A DNA stretch of 64,000 nucleotides from NCBI RefSeq assembly GCF_963678635.1, contig NC_087062.1, positions 41,350,672-41,414,671 on the forward strand, written 5' to 3'. This DNA is from Symsagittifera roscoffensis. Taxonomy: Eukaryota > Xenacoelomorpha > Acoela > Convolutidae. Positions 47,097-57,800 of the stretch are shown one piece after another (positions within the stretch are counted from its first letter, which is position 1; the number at the start of each line of letters is the position of its first letter). The notes under the pieces are model-generated. The model had not been told where the DNA came from and did not search any database. It worked only from the letters and a program-made list of their open reading frames with translations. Position numbers and translations under genes: made by a program.

Positions 47097-49711
47097 CGTG
47101 GGCTAAAAAAATGATTATTTTGAGACTGAAAAGCGGTGGTATGGGGTTGTTCAATAATTTGTTCATAAGTATTATCATCTTGTGACTGGTGTGTTATTAT
47201 ATGTTGGATGGGACTTTGTGATGTGGTGAGTCGAAAATTTGGATTATGTGTGATGGCTAAATTTCGAAAATTTCGTGGGACTAGGGATAGTGGATGGTTA
47301 TTTGGTAGGGGTGGTAATTGTGGTGCCGTTGGCGTAATGTCTACATTGTTATGTTCTTCGTCGTATGTATTTTGTCGTGTTGTTATTTTTGTGTTATATT
47401 CTTTTATTTGTGCGTCTAAAAGAATTTTGTTTATAGATGTAGAAAAGATTCCAAAAAATCCTGCAAAGAGTATGCGTGCTACACTTGCTTGTCGATTGAC
47501 TTGTGTGTGTATAGCACATGTGTTGTAGATTCCTTTTAAAAGTGAGAAAAGAAATCCAATAAAGTTAAACATTGCGTATAAAATAGTCAATTTTTCTAAG
47601 ATGTAGTAGGGCCATCCTAGAAAATCGAGGATCTCATTTTTGAGTGTAACAAAGCTAAAAATGTTAATTGGTGATATATCTTGGGGACGGTATTTTTCAC
47701 CGTTTAGATATATATAATCTTTAATGTCTTTAAAATATCCGCTATAGTCTTGCGTGTAGATATCGGCAAATCCTGCGGTTTCTGCAAGTTTGCGTAAATT
47801 TTGGTCTATTGATTGTCTTTGTATAGTGTCCATTTGTGTTAATAATTCTTGGAATTGTTGTGTTCTAATGTGATGTTGAATATCTGATTTTGAATAGATT
47901 CCTATTGATTGTAAGTCTATATTTGGGTTTCGAGCAATAGCGCGAATGCTTTCTGGTGAAAATTTTTTGAGTGATTGCATTAATGTGGGATATGGAGTGA
48001 GAAGATAATATTTATTTTCATCAGGGTTTAGTTGTACTACATTGTGGCTGTTTTCTGATCCACATGGGACTGCGGTATCCCAGAAATAGGTTCTTCGTGA
48101 AAGTGTATCCACGAAATGTACTTTATTCTTATAAAAGATAGGGATTCTTTTATAACATCGTTTATCTTCAAAAACGTATAGTGGTGATACTTTTTTAGTA
48201 CAAGTATAAAACCATAAGATGTTTCCTTCATAGTCTAAAAAATTTGATCTATTTCCAGATAATAAGTATCCTGCATAGGGTATTTTTAATACTGCTAGTG
48301 CAAGTGATTGTAATATTTGTGTTCGTTCTAATTCGCATAGGTGGTGTAGTGTTTCTAATTCGGAGAGTGACATTTCTTGAAAAATTCGGCTAATTGTATA
48401 ATCTAGTTTCATATCTAAATGAATATCATAGTGGATATTACCGAAATATGTAGTATTCATTAGTGATAATTCTTGTAAGCGTGTGCTTCTGGTGTCATGG
48501 GGTTTTAGATGTCCACCAGGTTGTCCGTTGCTTTTTTCAAAATTAACTGGTATATAGGATGTTCCTTCGTTTAGAGGATGACCTGTGGCATATGGGTCGA
48601 TTTTTACTTTTCCAGTGGTCATGTCGAATCCTTTTTCGTATTCAACTAATATTTCAGAATATTGTGTTCTGTGAAGTGGATTCCTGTATTTACATGCAAG
48701 TTCTGTTTCTTGATATATTTGGAAACGTGTCAATTTGTTTTCTATATTGTCTATGTTTCTAAAATTAGAACTTAGTTTTCGTGATGGATGGACTTGTTCA
48801 TATGGAATTGATTGTATAAAATATTTTTCGTGAAATTTTATCATACGAGCGTGTATTTTTGCTACTTGAAATGTTGTACATGTATCTTCGGGGAACCAAA
48901 CAATTGTTGCTTGTGTTCTCGTTGTAGGGTCGCAATAACCTTGATCATTTTTACAAGGTAATCGGATTCCTTGATAGATCATTGTATTATCTGATAAATC
49001 TCGTGTTAGTTGTATTTTTTCGAGTTGTATTTTCCAATCAAAAAACATTATTTCTTGGTATCCTTTATTTTTTGTGTCTGCTTTGCAGTTTGATGGGTCA
49101 TTTATACCAATGTGTGGTATCCAATGTTTATCGTGTAGGTCATAGGTTAATCGTCCGTGTGCGCCGTTATACGGGTATTTTTCGTCTAGTTTTATATGTC
49201 CTTGGTGTCTTTCAAGTTGTGATTGATGTACAGAGTCTGGAAAAACTTGAAAATTAACTAACTTTCTAGCGGAGTTTTTATTTTGTGTGATGTTTAGTCT
49301 GAGTAATTCATTTTTACAATCGTCGGGATTGAGATGTAAAAGACGTTCTATATTACTTTGATAGAATGATTCATGGTCAAGTCGGTTTTTGTTTCCGTTC
49401 GAGACTTGTGAACAATGTACTTTCTTTTCGGAAAATGTTGCTGTGAATTTATAACCTGTAACTGTTGTTGCTCGGGCTTTTGAATAGAGTGTTGCTATTA
49501 CATCTGTGGTTTCTATAGCTTGTGGTTCTGTTTCACATTGTGATACTTGATTTATTGCATATTTATGTAGTGTTTTTTGTTCATTTTCTTCACAATCGTA
49601 ATGTGTTACTAGTAAATCTTGTGGTCCTGTACGAGGGGAAGGGTTTATGTTTTGATTTGAGATTACTAGAAAAAGGAGTTGGAGAAAAATTAATAATTTT
49701 AGAATATACAT
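47093..49711 (-). CDS. env: Envelope-like glycoprotein, copy B, 872 aa
   Basis: Same length and architecture as the copy A protein: signal peptide, Cys-bearing glycosylated ectodomain, membrane segment near residues 707-730 and Pro/Asn-rich tail. It differs by roughly a dozen residues with all Cys retained. Intact, with the same 13 nt overlap upstream and ATGA overlap downstream. Confidence 0.75.
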   Translation of the reverse strand: MYILKLLIFLQLLFLVISNQNINPSPRTGPQDLLVTHYDCEENEQKTLHKYAINQVSQCETEPQAIETTDVIATLYSKARATTVTGYKFTATFSEKKVHCSQVSNGNKNRLDHESFYQSNIERLLHLNPDDCKNELLRLNITQNKNSARKLVNFQVFPDSVHQSQLERHQGHIKLDEKYPYNGAHGRLTYDLHDKHWIPHIGINDPSNCKADTKNKGYQEIMFFDWKIQLEKIQLTRDLSDNTMIYQGIRLPCKNDQGYCDPTTRTQATIVWFPEDTCTTFQVAKIHARMIKFHEKYFIQSIPYEQVHPSRKLSSNFRNIDNIENKLTRFQIYQETELACKYRNPLHRTQYSEILVEYEKGFDMTTGKVKIDPYATGHPLNEGTSYIPVNFEKSNGQPGGHLKPHDTRSTRLQELSLMNTTYFGNIHYDIHLDMKLDYTISRIFQEMSLSELETLHHLCELERTQILQSLALAVLKIPYAGYLLSGNRSNFLDYEGNILWFYTCTKKVSPLYVFEDKRCYKRIPIFYKNKVHFVDTLSRRTYFWDTAVPCGSENSHNVVQLNPDENKYYLLTPYPTLMQSLKKFSPESIRAIARNPNIDLQSIGIYSKSDIQHHIRTQQFQELLTQMDTIQRQSIDQNLRKLAETAGFADIYTQDYSGYFKDIKDYIYLNGEKYRPQDISPINIFSFVTLKNEILDFLGWPYYILEKLTILYAMFNFIGFLFSLLKGIYNTCAIHTQVNRQASVARILFAGFFGIFSTSINKILLDAQIKEYNTKITTRQNTYDEEHNNVDITPTAPQLPPLPNNHPLSLVPRNFRNLAITHNPNFRLTTSQSPIQHIITHQSQDDNTYEQIIEQPHTTAFQSQNNHFFSPR

Positions 49712-50832
49712 GTGTATGATAATCCTGAGTATGGATTATAAAATGTAATGTAGCCAATTGTGTTTTTGGTATATCTGTCGTATTTGTATATTACTTCAGT
49801 AGTTATAAACGGTGGTGGTAGTGATTGAGCTGTTATGTTAGGTGGATTTAATGGGTAGGGATGTTGGGTAATATTATTTAATTTAACTGTGATTTCAAAC
49901 TTTAATTGTAAACTGTTTTGTTGGAGTATTTGAATATTGTGATCACGGATATCGTTGTGAATATCTTGGCGATATTGTAATCTATTAAGTGCCCAGTTAT
50001 GAAGGCGGTTACTTTCTTGATGTTGTCCAAATAGTGGTGGAGGTGCTGTAAATGTATTCCAATCTAATCTTAAAGGAATATTTATTGATGATTGTTCTCG
50101 ATATCTGGCGTCGAGATTATTTGGAAAATTTAAGTTAAAAGGTGGTGGTGAAATCTGGCTTATTGATGGTGTTGATGGTAGTGATAATGTTTCTGGTAGT
50201 GATGAGGATGTTGTTGTATCCGTAGAAATATCTATGGGGTCATTGACTAAATTTGGTTCACCTTGTGTAAATGAATGTGTAGTCCAATATGGGAATCGTG
50301 ATGTTTGGTTTGTGGGGTTGAAAGGATTTTCACGTATTTGTTCAGATGTTGGTGTTGAACCTAAGTAATCTGATGGTAGGCTTGAGGTGCTACGTTGTGA
50401 AAGAAGCGTAGGGGTTTCTGGTAATATACCAATGGGGTTTTCTGGAGTGTTTTGTGGTGGGGATTGAGGTATATCAAAATGAACTCGGGGAGTTTGAAAA
50501 TTTCTGTTTCGTCGAGGATGTATAATTTGTCTATTTATTTCGACTGTATTTTGGTTTTGACTAGAATTTTTTATTCTACTTAGTTCTTGTGGTAGTGTTG
50601 GATATAGGTTATATGTTGGTTCGCTTAAAGGTGCTTGTCGTTGAACTGGTTCTAGTGGTTCTGATAAACGAGCATGTCGTTCTTCAAAAGTGTATGGATT
50701 GTCTTGAAAAGAAATTCGTGTAGATGTTTGAGGATTTTGAGTAGTTGAAGGTGGTGTTTGGTTATCTTGGGATGATGTCGGTGAAGACTGATTCTGTGAC
50801 TGTTGGGTAGCAATTTTTGATGGTTTTTTGAA
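49699..50832 (-). CDS. 377-codon ATG-less frame, copy B
   Basis: Open between TAA 50833-50835 and TAA 49699-49701, again without an ATG. Many substitutions separate it from copy A, including replacements in the Pro/Ser/Thr-rich half, yet no stop or frameshift has arisen. This supports translation of the frame by a route that does not use a local AUG. Confidence 0.75.
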   Translation of the reverse strand, partial: FKKPSKIATQQSQNQSSPTSSQDNQTPPSTTQNPQTSTRISFQDNPYTFEERHARLSEPLEPVQRQAPLSEPTYNLYPTLPQELSRIKNSSQNQNTVEINRQIIHPRRNRNFQTPRVHFDIPQSPPQNTPENPIGILPETPTLLSQRSTSSLPSDYLGSTPTSEQIRENPFNPTNQTSRFPYWTTHSFTQGEPNLVNDPIDISTDTTTSSSLPETLSLPSTPSISQISPPPFNLNFPNNLDARYREQSSINIPLRLDWNTFTAPPPLFGQHQESNRLHNWALNRLQYRQDIHNDIRDHNIQILQQNSLQLKFEITVKLNNITQHPYPLNPPNITAQSLPPPFITTEVIYKYDRYTKNTIGYITFYNPYSGLSYTCIF

Positions 50833-50840
50833 TTATTACT

Positions 50841-51029
50841 TTAGTGAGAAATTTTGTGTTTATTATAATATTCTTCCAAAAAAAGAATTAGAAGGACTGT
50901 TGCTAGGGCAAATGTGAGGATTGCTTTCTTTATACATTTACAGATGGTCAAAATGAGGGATGATAAGAATGCTATGAAAATTACAAACAATAAAAAAATA
51001 TCGGTTCTACTGAAAATTGTTCGTATCAT
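50841..51029 (-). CDS. 62-aa double-hydrophobic membrane protein, copy B
   Basis: One replacement (K to N near the C-terminus) relative to copy A. ATGA overlap with the 76-aa ORF at 51026-51029. Confidence 0.75.
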   Translation of the reverse strand: MIRTIFSRTDIFLLFVIFIAFLSSLILTICKCIKKAILTFALATVLLILFLEEYYNKHKISH

Positions 51030-51256
51030 TTAGACAAGTTGTATAAATCGTACCTGTGGATATAATCAAGGGTTTTGGAAAGTTGGAGGAATAGTTCGAG
51101 AATAGTGTAGAAAATTAAAAAAATGTTACAAAAAATGATTAGGATTATTAGAAAAGATTCAAGTATATCAAAAAGAAATATTATAAAGGTTTCAAGTATT
51201 GTAAAAAAATGTTTAAGATTTATGAGTATTTGAGTAACTGATTGAGAGAAGAGCAT
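51026..51256 (-). CDS. 76-aa hydrophobic membrane protein, copy B
   Basis: Same length as copy A with about eight conservative replacements. The ATG abuts the TAA of the upstream ATG-less frame. Confidence 0.7.
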   Translation of the reverse strand: MLFSQSVTQILINLKHFFTILETFIIFLFDILESFLIILIIFCNIFLIFYTILELFLQLSKTLDYIHRYDLYNLSK

Positions 51257-51409
51257 TTAAGAAATGATCTCTTGGTCGAATATTTTTTGCTGTTTGAGGC
51301 GATTTTCTAGTGTGGTCGGATTATTTATTAGTTTTTTGACAAGTGGGTTGAGTTCTGTAAAAAATTGTTGGGGGCAATTTTCATGGTGACTGGGAGGTCG
51401 TCTTTTTCT
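51257..51409 (-). CDS. 50-codon ATG-less frame, copy B
   Basis: Open frame kept, with L to P, K to E and S to P changes relative to copy A. The same TAAATG junction follows. Weak candidate. Confidence 0.35.
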   Translation of the reverse strand, partial: RKRRPPSHHENCPQQFFTELNPLVKKLINNPTTLENRLKQQKIFDQEIIS

Positions 51410-51853
51410 TTATTTTTGTTTGTCAAATGATCCGGGGTATGGTGAGATTTTTATACTTTAGGCTAATTAAAATGTTCATTTTGTTACTTTAGGCTAAGTT
51501 AACAAATTTGCTTTGGGGGTATTCGTGGTCTGAGTTGGGGAAATATTGTTGATCTTTGGTTTATTAGATAAGGGAGGGGTACGGTATTATGGTGATATTT
51601 ATTTTAGTTGTCAAGTTGGAGTGGTTTGCTTATTTTTGACCTGGAGGTCGTAAAGTTATAGTTATAGATGTGCCTGGAGTTCTATATGATTCGTCTAATT
51701 GGTCTTAGTTTGAGTTAGAGAAAGTGACGGATTGGATGAATCCAATTGGTCTATTTTGAACTAGAATTATTACGTACTTGTCAGCATGTTATTTTGAAAA
51801 ATGTAAATGAAAAATGTTTCGGAGGTTTCAAGATTGTGAAGCAAATGTTAAAA
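51410..51853 (-). other. Noncoding gap between pol and accessory cistrons, copy B
   Basis: Equivalent of 16713-17159, including the duplicated TACTTTAGGCTAA motif. More substitutions and small indels are present than in neighbouring frames. Confidence 0.4.
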
Positions 51854-54800
51854 TTACTTTTGAAATTCTACTTTCTTTAAAATTTTAGATTGGGGGATGA
51901 ATATTTTATAGTTTTTACGTGGTTGATTTCGGAGTCTTGTTGTTTTTCTATTTTCTGATTTGTCGATTTGTTCTTGGGGTATTATTTGTTCGGTCATTTT
52001 TCTATTTTTTCTTTGTTTTGGGGATTCTTTATGGTTTTGTGTATTGTTTTTGGTGGTGGTTGGTTTTGTGTGTTGATTTTCGGTGGGGTTATCATTTTGT
52101 TCTGTGTTTTTCAGATGTGGTTCATTTTGAATGATTTTTAATCCTGTGAAAGAATATAATTGAGTTAATTCGCGGAGTGCGTATTCTTTTGGGTAATAAG
52201 GTAATAGGTTGTTTCGATGTTGAACGATTTCTTTTTTGTTTGAGTCGGTAATTTTATATGTGACATCAGTGGGTTTTGCAATTATTTGGTATGGTCCTTT
52301 TCGAAGGGGTTGTAATTTTTTAGAAATTCCTTTTTGAGTATTAAATTTAGGTATTAAAACAAATGTTCCAATTTTTAAATCGGAGGCTGGTGTAAAACGT
52401 GAATTGATTTGTTCATTAATGTTTTGTCTTTGTAATAACTTTTTTGTTATTTTTTGATAAATTTCATTGTGTTTTTTATCTCTATTCAGAATCCATTCGG
52501 TGTGTGTACCGGAGGCTAGTTTAAGAATTTGTGGGTGATGAAAATGATCTTCATCGTGTGTATGTAAAGGTAGGTTATAACAAATTGAGTCTTTATTTGG
52601 TTGACAATAACCTTGTGCGTTTTTATGAGAATTTGCTGTAAACATTATTGGTTTGCGTGGCTTTTGGTTAAAAACCATTTCGTATGGTGACATTCCTAAA
52701 GTTGTCGTAATTTGTGAATTATACGCTAAGGGAAATAATTTTACATCTGCTGACCATTCGGTATATTTTGTATCATTTCCGTTGATGATACATCTAAGAT
52801 ATTCTTGTAATGAACGGTTCATACCTTCGACTAAGCCGTTTGTCCAAGGTGCATGAGATGTACGTGGTTTGTGTTTAATGTTATATAAATGACATAGTGT
52901 GATAATTTCATTATTTATGAATTCTGTACCGTTGTCTGTAACTAAAATTTCTGGTATGCCGAATTTTGCTATCCAGTGTTCATAGAGTGTTGTGTAAGCG
53001 TAATAAGCGTTACAATGTGGTACTGGGTTAAGTGCTACATAATGTGTAAATGCGTCAACAATTACCATAATGTAGGAGTTTCCTTCTGATGAGGGTGAAA
53101 TTGGTCCTTTAGTATCAAATGAGATACGATGATTAAAGTACAAACTTTGTCCTTTAAAATCTTGTTTTTGTGCTATTTGTTTTTGATTTGGGTAAGGTTT
53201 ATTTAGTTGACATACTATACAGTCATTGCATAGTACTTTTATCCAAATTGGTGCATTTGGGAAATAAAAGTTTTGTATAAAATTTGAATATGTTTTCTCT
53301 GATCCAGAGTGTCCTTTAATATTTTGTGTATGTGAAATATTAAAAGCTATAAGAATCATACTTAAAGGGAGACATGGAACTAAAGATTCATTCAGGTTAT
53401 ACTCTAAAAGGTCTGTATTTTCGTTAATTGTTGTGTTGTTAAATTTGCGAAAGTATCGGAGGAGTGTTTTGTTTCCTAGAATGGTTGAATCTGCCTTGAC
53501 AGGTTTAGTTTTATATTTGTGCCATGATTTTAGTTGTCTAATTATCGGGTCAAGATTTTGATATTGTTTCAGTGTTGAAATTGTAATTGTTTCTGTTGGG
53601 GGGAGAAAAATGTTTTCGATTTCTAATTTAGATAAGGGTATTGTGTCAAGTGGGTCGTGAAGGTCAAAAACTTGATTTATTGTGTATTTTGAATCATTTG
53701 TTTGTGGTCCTGATAAATTTATTTTATCAGTTAAATCTTCTTTTTCAATTAGTGGAAAATGGTCTTTCTTAGGCGGGTGTTGTTTTGTTCGTTTTTGTTG
53801 GGTGTTATTTTTTATCCATTGAGAATATGGGATTGGTTTGAAAGTTGATGTTCCAAGTAAATCAACTTCATAATGATTATTTTGACAATCTAAATAAAGT
53901 GGGAAATGTTGTAAACTATTTATTTGTGATTGTTCAATATCAGTTTTTACTGCATATTTGCATTCCAATCGGGGTGATGTTTCGTTTTCTGCAAGATAGA
54001 ATTTTATGTTTTTGGGTATTTCAACTGTTGTTTTTCGTGTAAGTAATTCAGGTGGTGTATTTCGACTTAAGGTGTCTGGTAATGCAAGATTTTTTCCTGC
54101 AGTCCAAACTATATGTAAGTTTGGAAACTTCATTAGAATTAGTTGAAATCTGTAAACTCGGTGGTTTGGGTTAGATTTTTGTGTAAAGAGAAAGATGATT
54201 GGTTTATGGTCTGTGAATAGAACTGTTGGATGTTTTGATCCAAGTATCAGAAATTCATATTCTGTCAGTGTATATATTATGGCTGTACATTCTCTCATTA
54301 GAGTTGAGAGTCGTAGCTCTGCTTGAGTGAATAATCGAGAATTTGCTGATATGAGGTTCATTTTATTTGTACCATTATGTGATTGTAATAGTGCTGCACC
54401 GATGCCAAAGTTCGAAGCATCGCACATTGCATAAAATGGTTGATTTGAATCTGGAATTGTGTTTGAAATTTGTTCAGTTAAAAGTTTCTTTATTTCTTCA
54501 AATCGTGTTTGATGTTCTATGTTCCATTCAAAGTTATTTTGTTGTCTAAGGATGTTATAAAATGGTCGTAGATATAATTGCATTTTATAAACATATTTAC
54601 TTAAAAAGTTTAACATTCCAAGAAATTCTTGGATTTTCTTTTTATTTGTTGGTGGTTGAAGTTTTTGAATAGCGTCAATGCGTGATTTCAATGGAGTGAT
54701 TGTTTTTCTTTCTATATTATGTCCTAAGAATTTAACTCTTGTCAAAAAGAAGTGTGATTTATCGGGGGCGGCCTTCAGATTTTCGTTCTGAAGTATTTGG

Positions 54801-57800
54801 TGATATTTTTCTAAAACATTGAACATTTCGTCTTTTGTTTGTGATTGCATAAAAACATCGTCTAAATAGGTGATTGCGTTTTTCTTGAGTATTAGTGGTC
54901 TAAAAATTTTGCTCATAAAAGCTGAAAATGCTGCTGGTCCTATGGATATTCCATAGAATAAGCGGTTGAATTCATATTGTTGGTTTCCGATAACAAATTG
55001 TGTTAAACGTCGTGATTGTTCATCTAGTGGCATTTGATTGTATGCACTATTCATATCGGCGGTTGTAAAGTATTTGCCGTTTATTTTTGTTAAAATAACT
55101 TGTATTGGTTCAATGGGCCAATTACATTTTGATTCATCTATAAGTGAATTGAGGTATCTAGCATCGAGAACGATTTTTAATGATTCTCCTTTAGCTAGAA
55201 TGATAACGGGGTTGATAAATGTGTTCCCTTTTGGTTGTTCTTCTTTATTAACTGGTGATATAATGTTGTATTGTTCTAAAATATCGAGTAATCTGTTCAT
55301 TTTATCATGTAAGTGAATTGGTACTTTACTTGCTCTCTGTTTTTTGAAAACTGCGTCTGGTTTTAACGGGAGATGTAGTGATGAACTGATTTTTCCAACA
55401 TCGAATTTTGATGTTGCATAGACTGATGAATATTTAATTAGCTGTTTGGCTAACTTTTCAAATTCGTCTTGTGTTATTTGTGAATGTTGGAAATTAAACA
55501 TTGTTAAAAATTTCTGTTGGTCCTCTGTGTAGTTACTTATGTTGAATGTAGGTTTGAAATATGGAGTTTTTGTGAAATAATCCGTATTTCTGTTTTCGTT
55601 ACTTATTATATTATTTATAGATAATTCTTCATTAAGAATTGTAGATTGGCAAATATCTAGTAATTGGAGTATATTATTTACGCGATAGGCTTTTTCGTGT
55701 ATTGGTGATATTGTAGCGTTGGTTTCGCAGTATCCTAAAAGTCCTAAAGGTAATGTTACTTGGTAAGGTGTGTTGTTATAGACATGTAAAGAAATGATAT
55801 CGGAATTCGAATTTTTCAAATATTTTATGGATGAGATTGTGATTTTGAAAAATTTATGAATAGGTTTGAATTCAAATTCTGACATATAAAATTTTTGTTT
55901 GTTTTGTTCTTTATCATATTGGTGAACTTGTTTGATTGAAAAATTATAGATATTTCCTGATAGTGGTTTTAGGTGTTTTCTTTGTTTGTTAAATATCGGG
56001 TAGAATTTTGAAAAGAATGGTGGTTGTTTATTTAATCTTTGAAAAAATGTTAAGGACGTTTCTTTTGTTTTTGTATATTTATCTTTGATTAATATTTTAC
56101 TATTTAGTATGTTAATTGTTGGTATATACTTCGAAATAAATGGTATTCCAATGATATTATATTTAATGTCAGTGATATGGAATATTTGTTTAAATGGCTT
56201 ATTTAAAATTTTGCTTTGTTCTATTGTTCTGGTGGGGAGGAGAAATAATTGGATTTTTCCGTAGTTTATCAATGTTGATCCTTGTGCTGTTGCTAACTTA
56301 CTGGAGGTTTCAAGAGGTGTTAGCTTTGGGTGTAAGGTTTTTATTTCATTCCATGTGGGGATGTTTATTATGTTTGATTCTGCTCCTGAATCAATTAAAA
56401 AATCTATTTCAAGGTCTGGTGGTTGAAATTCTTTATTTCTTGGGCTTTCTAAGAGAAATGGTATTGTCCAAATTTTTTCTTTGGGTTGTTCTTTTTGTAT
56501 ATTTTGATAAATGTGGTTTGTATTCAAGCATTTTGTTTTGGTATTTTTATTGGTTTGATTTGTAGTGTTAATCTCATTTGTTTCTTGCGTCGTTGGTGTG
56601 GAATTTATGGGTGTAGTGTAATAGTTTTGAAGAAATTCTGATTGATTTTCATATATGTGTGATGAAAAGGGTTGTTCATATATGACAGATTCATAGTCAT
56701 TTTCGACTTTGATCATATTGATAGAAAGAGTGTTTTCAGTATCACTTTCTGAATCTGATGATGTACAGTTTATTTGATTGAGTTGTAACGTATCAGTTAC
56801 TGTGTCATCAATACCTGGAGGGTCTGATGTTGTTTCTGGGTTAGATTGTACTTGATTGATTTGTCTTTGATGTTTAGGTGTACTACTTCTGTGGCGATTA
56901 TTAGAATTATTATAGTTATTATTATTCCGGTGTGGTGATTGGGAATAATTTCTATAACGATTATTATAACTTGAGTGTCGATTCTGTGAATTATTTCGCG
57001 ATCTGTTTTGGTAATTATTGTTTGGTCTGTTATAGTTCGATCTATTATATGAGTTATTCCTTGATTGATTGTTCGGGTAACTCTGGTTTCGGTTGTTTGA
57101 ATAACTTCTATTTCGATTATAGGAGTAGTTTCTATTCCTATTGTATGATGAATTTCGTGATTGGTTGTTTGGATAGTAGTTATTTCTTGATTGGGAATTA
57201 GATCTAGAAACAAATCGTTGTGTATTTGAATTTGATCTGGAGTAGTTATTTCGACTATTTGGTCTATTGTAGTGATTTTGTGATGAATTATTCGTGTTTC
57301 TTCGTTCTGGTGATCTTCCTCTATAACTTGAGTTATATGGTGATTGATTTCTTGTATAATTTGTATTGTTCGGGAGTGGTTTTCCTGAACTGTTGTTGCT
57401 GTAAACTGTTTTGTTCGGTAGATTTTGATCTTTTTTCATGTATTGATAGAATGATTTATTTGGTTCTTTATATTTTTGAGGTTTATTTTGATTGTCTTGC
57501 TGTTTTTGTCTACATTCGGAAATACTATGTCCGTATCGTCGGCAATAATTACACCATTTTTTGAAAGATGGTTTGCCTTTAAAGTTTGGGTTCTTTTCGT
57601 AAATATTGAGTATTTCAGTGATTTTTTCAACGAGGTCTGTCTCTGATTCCTGTATATTATTAATATTAGTGGGAGTCGTTTCAATTTTGTTAACGTATTG
57701 TAATTTCAGATTTTCCGTTTCTTCTAGTTTCATCGTGATTTCTGCTTGTTCTAATTTGTCAACTAGTTTTCGAAAATCTAAATCGGGTTCTCGAATTGAA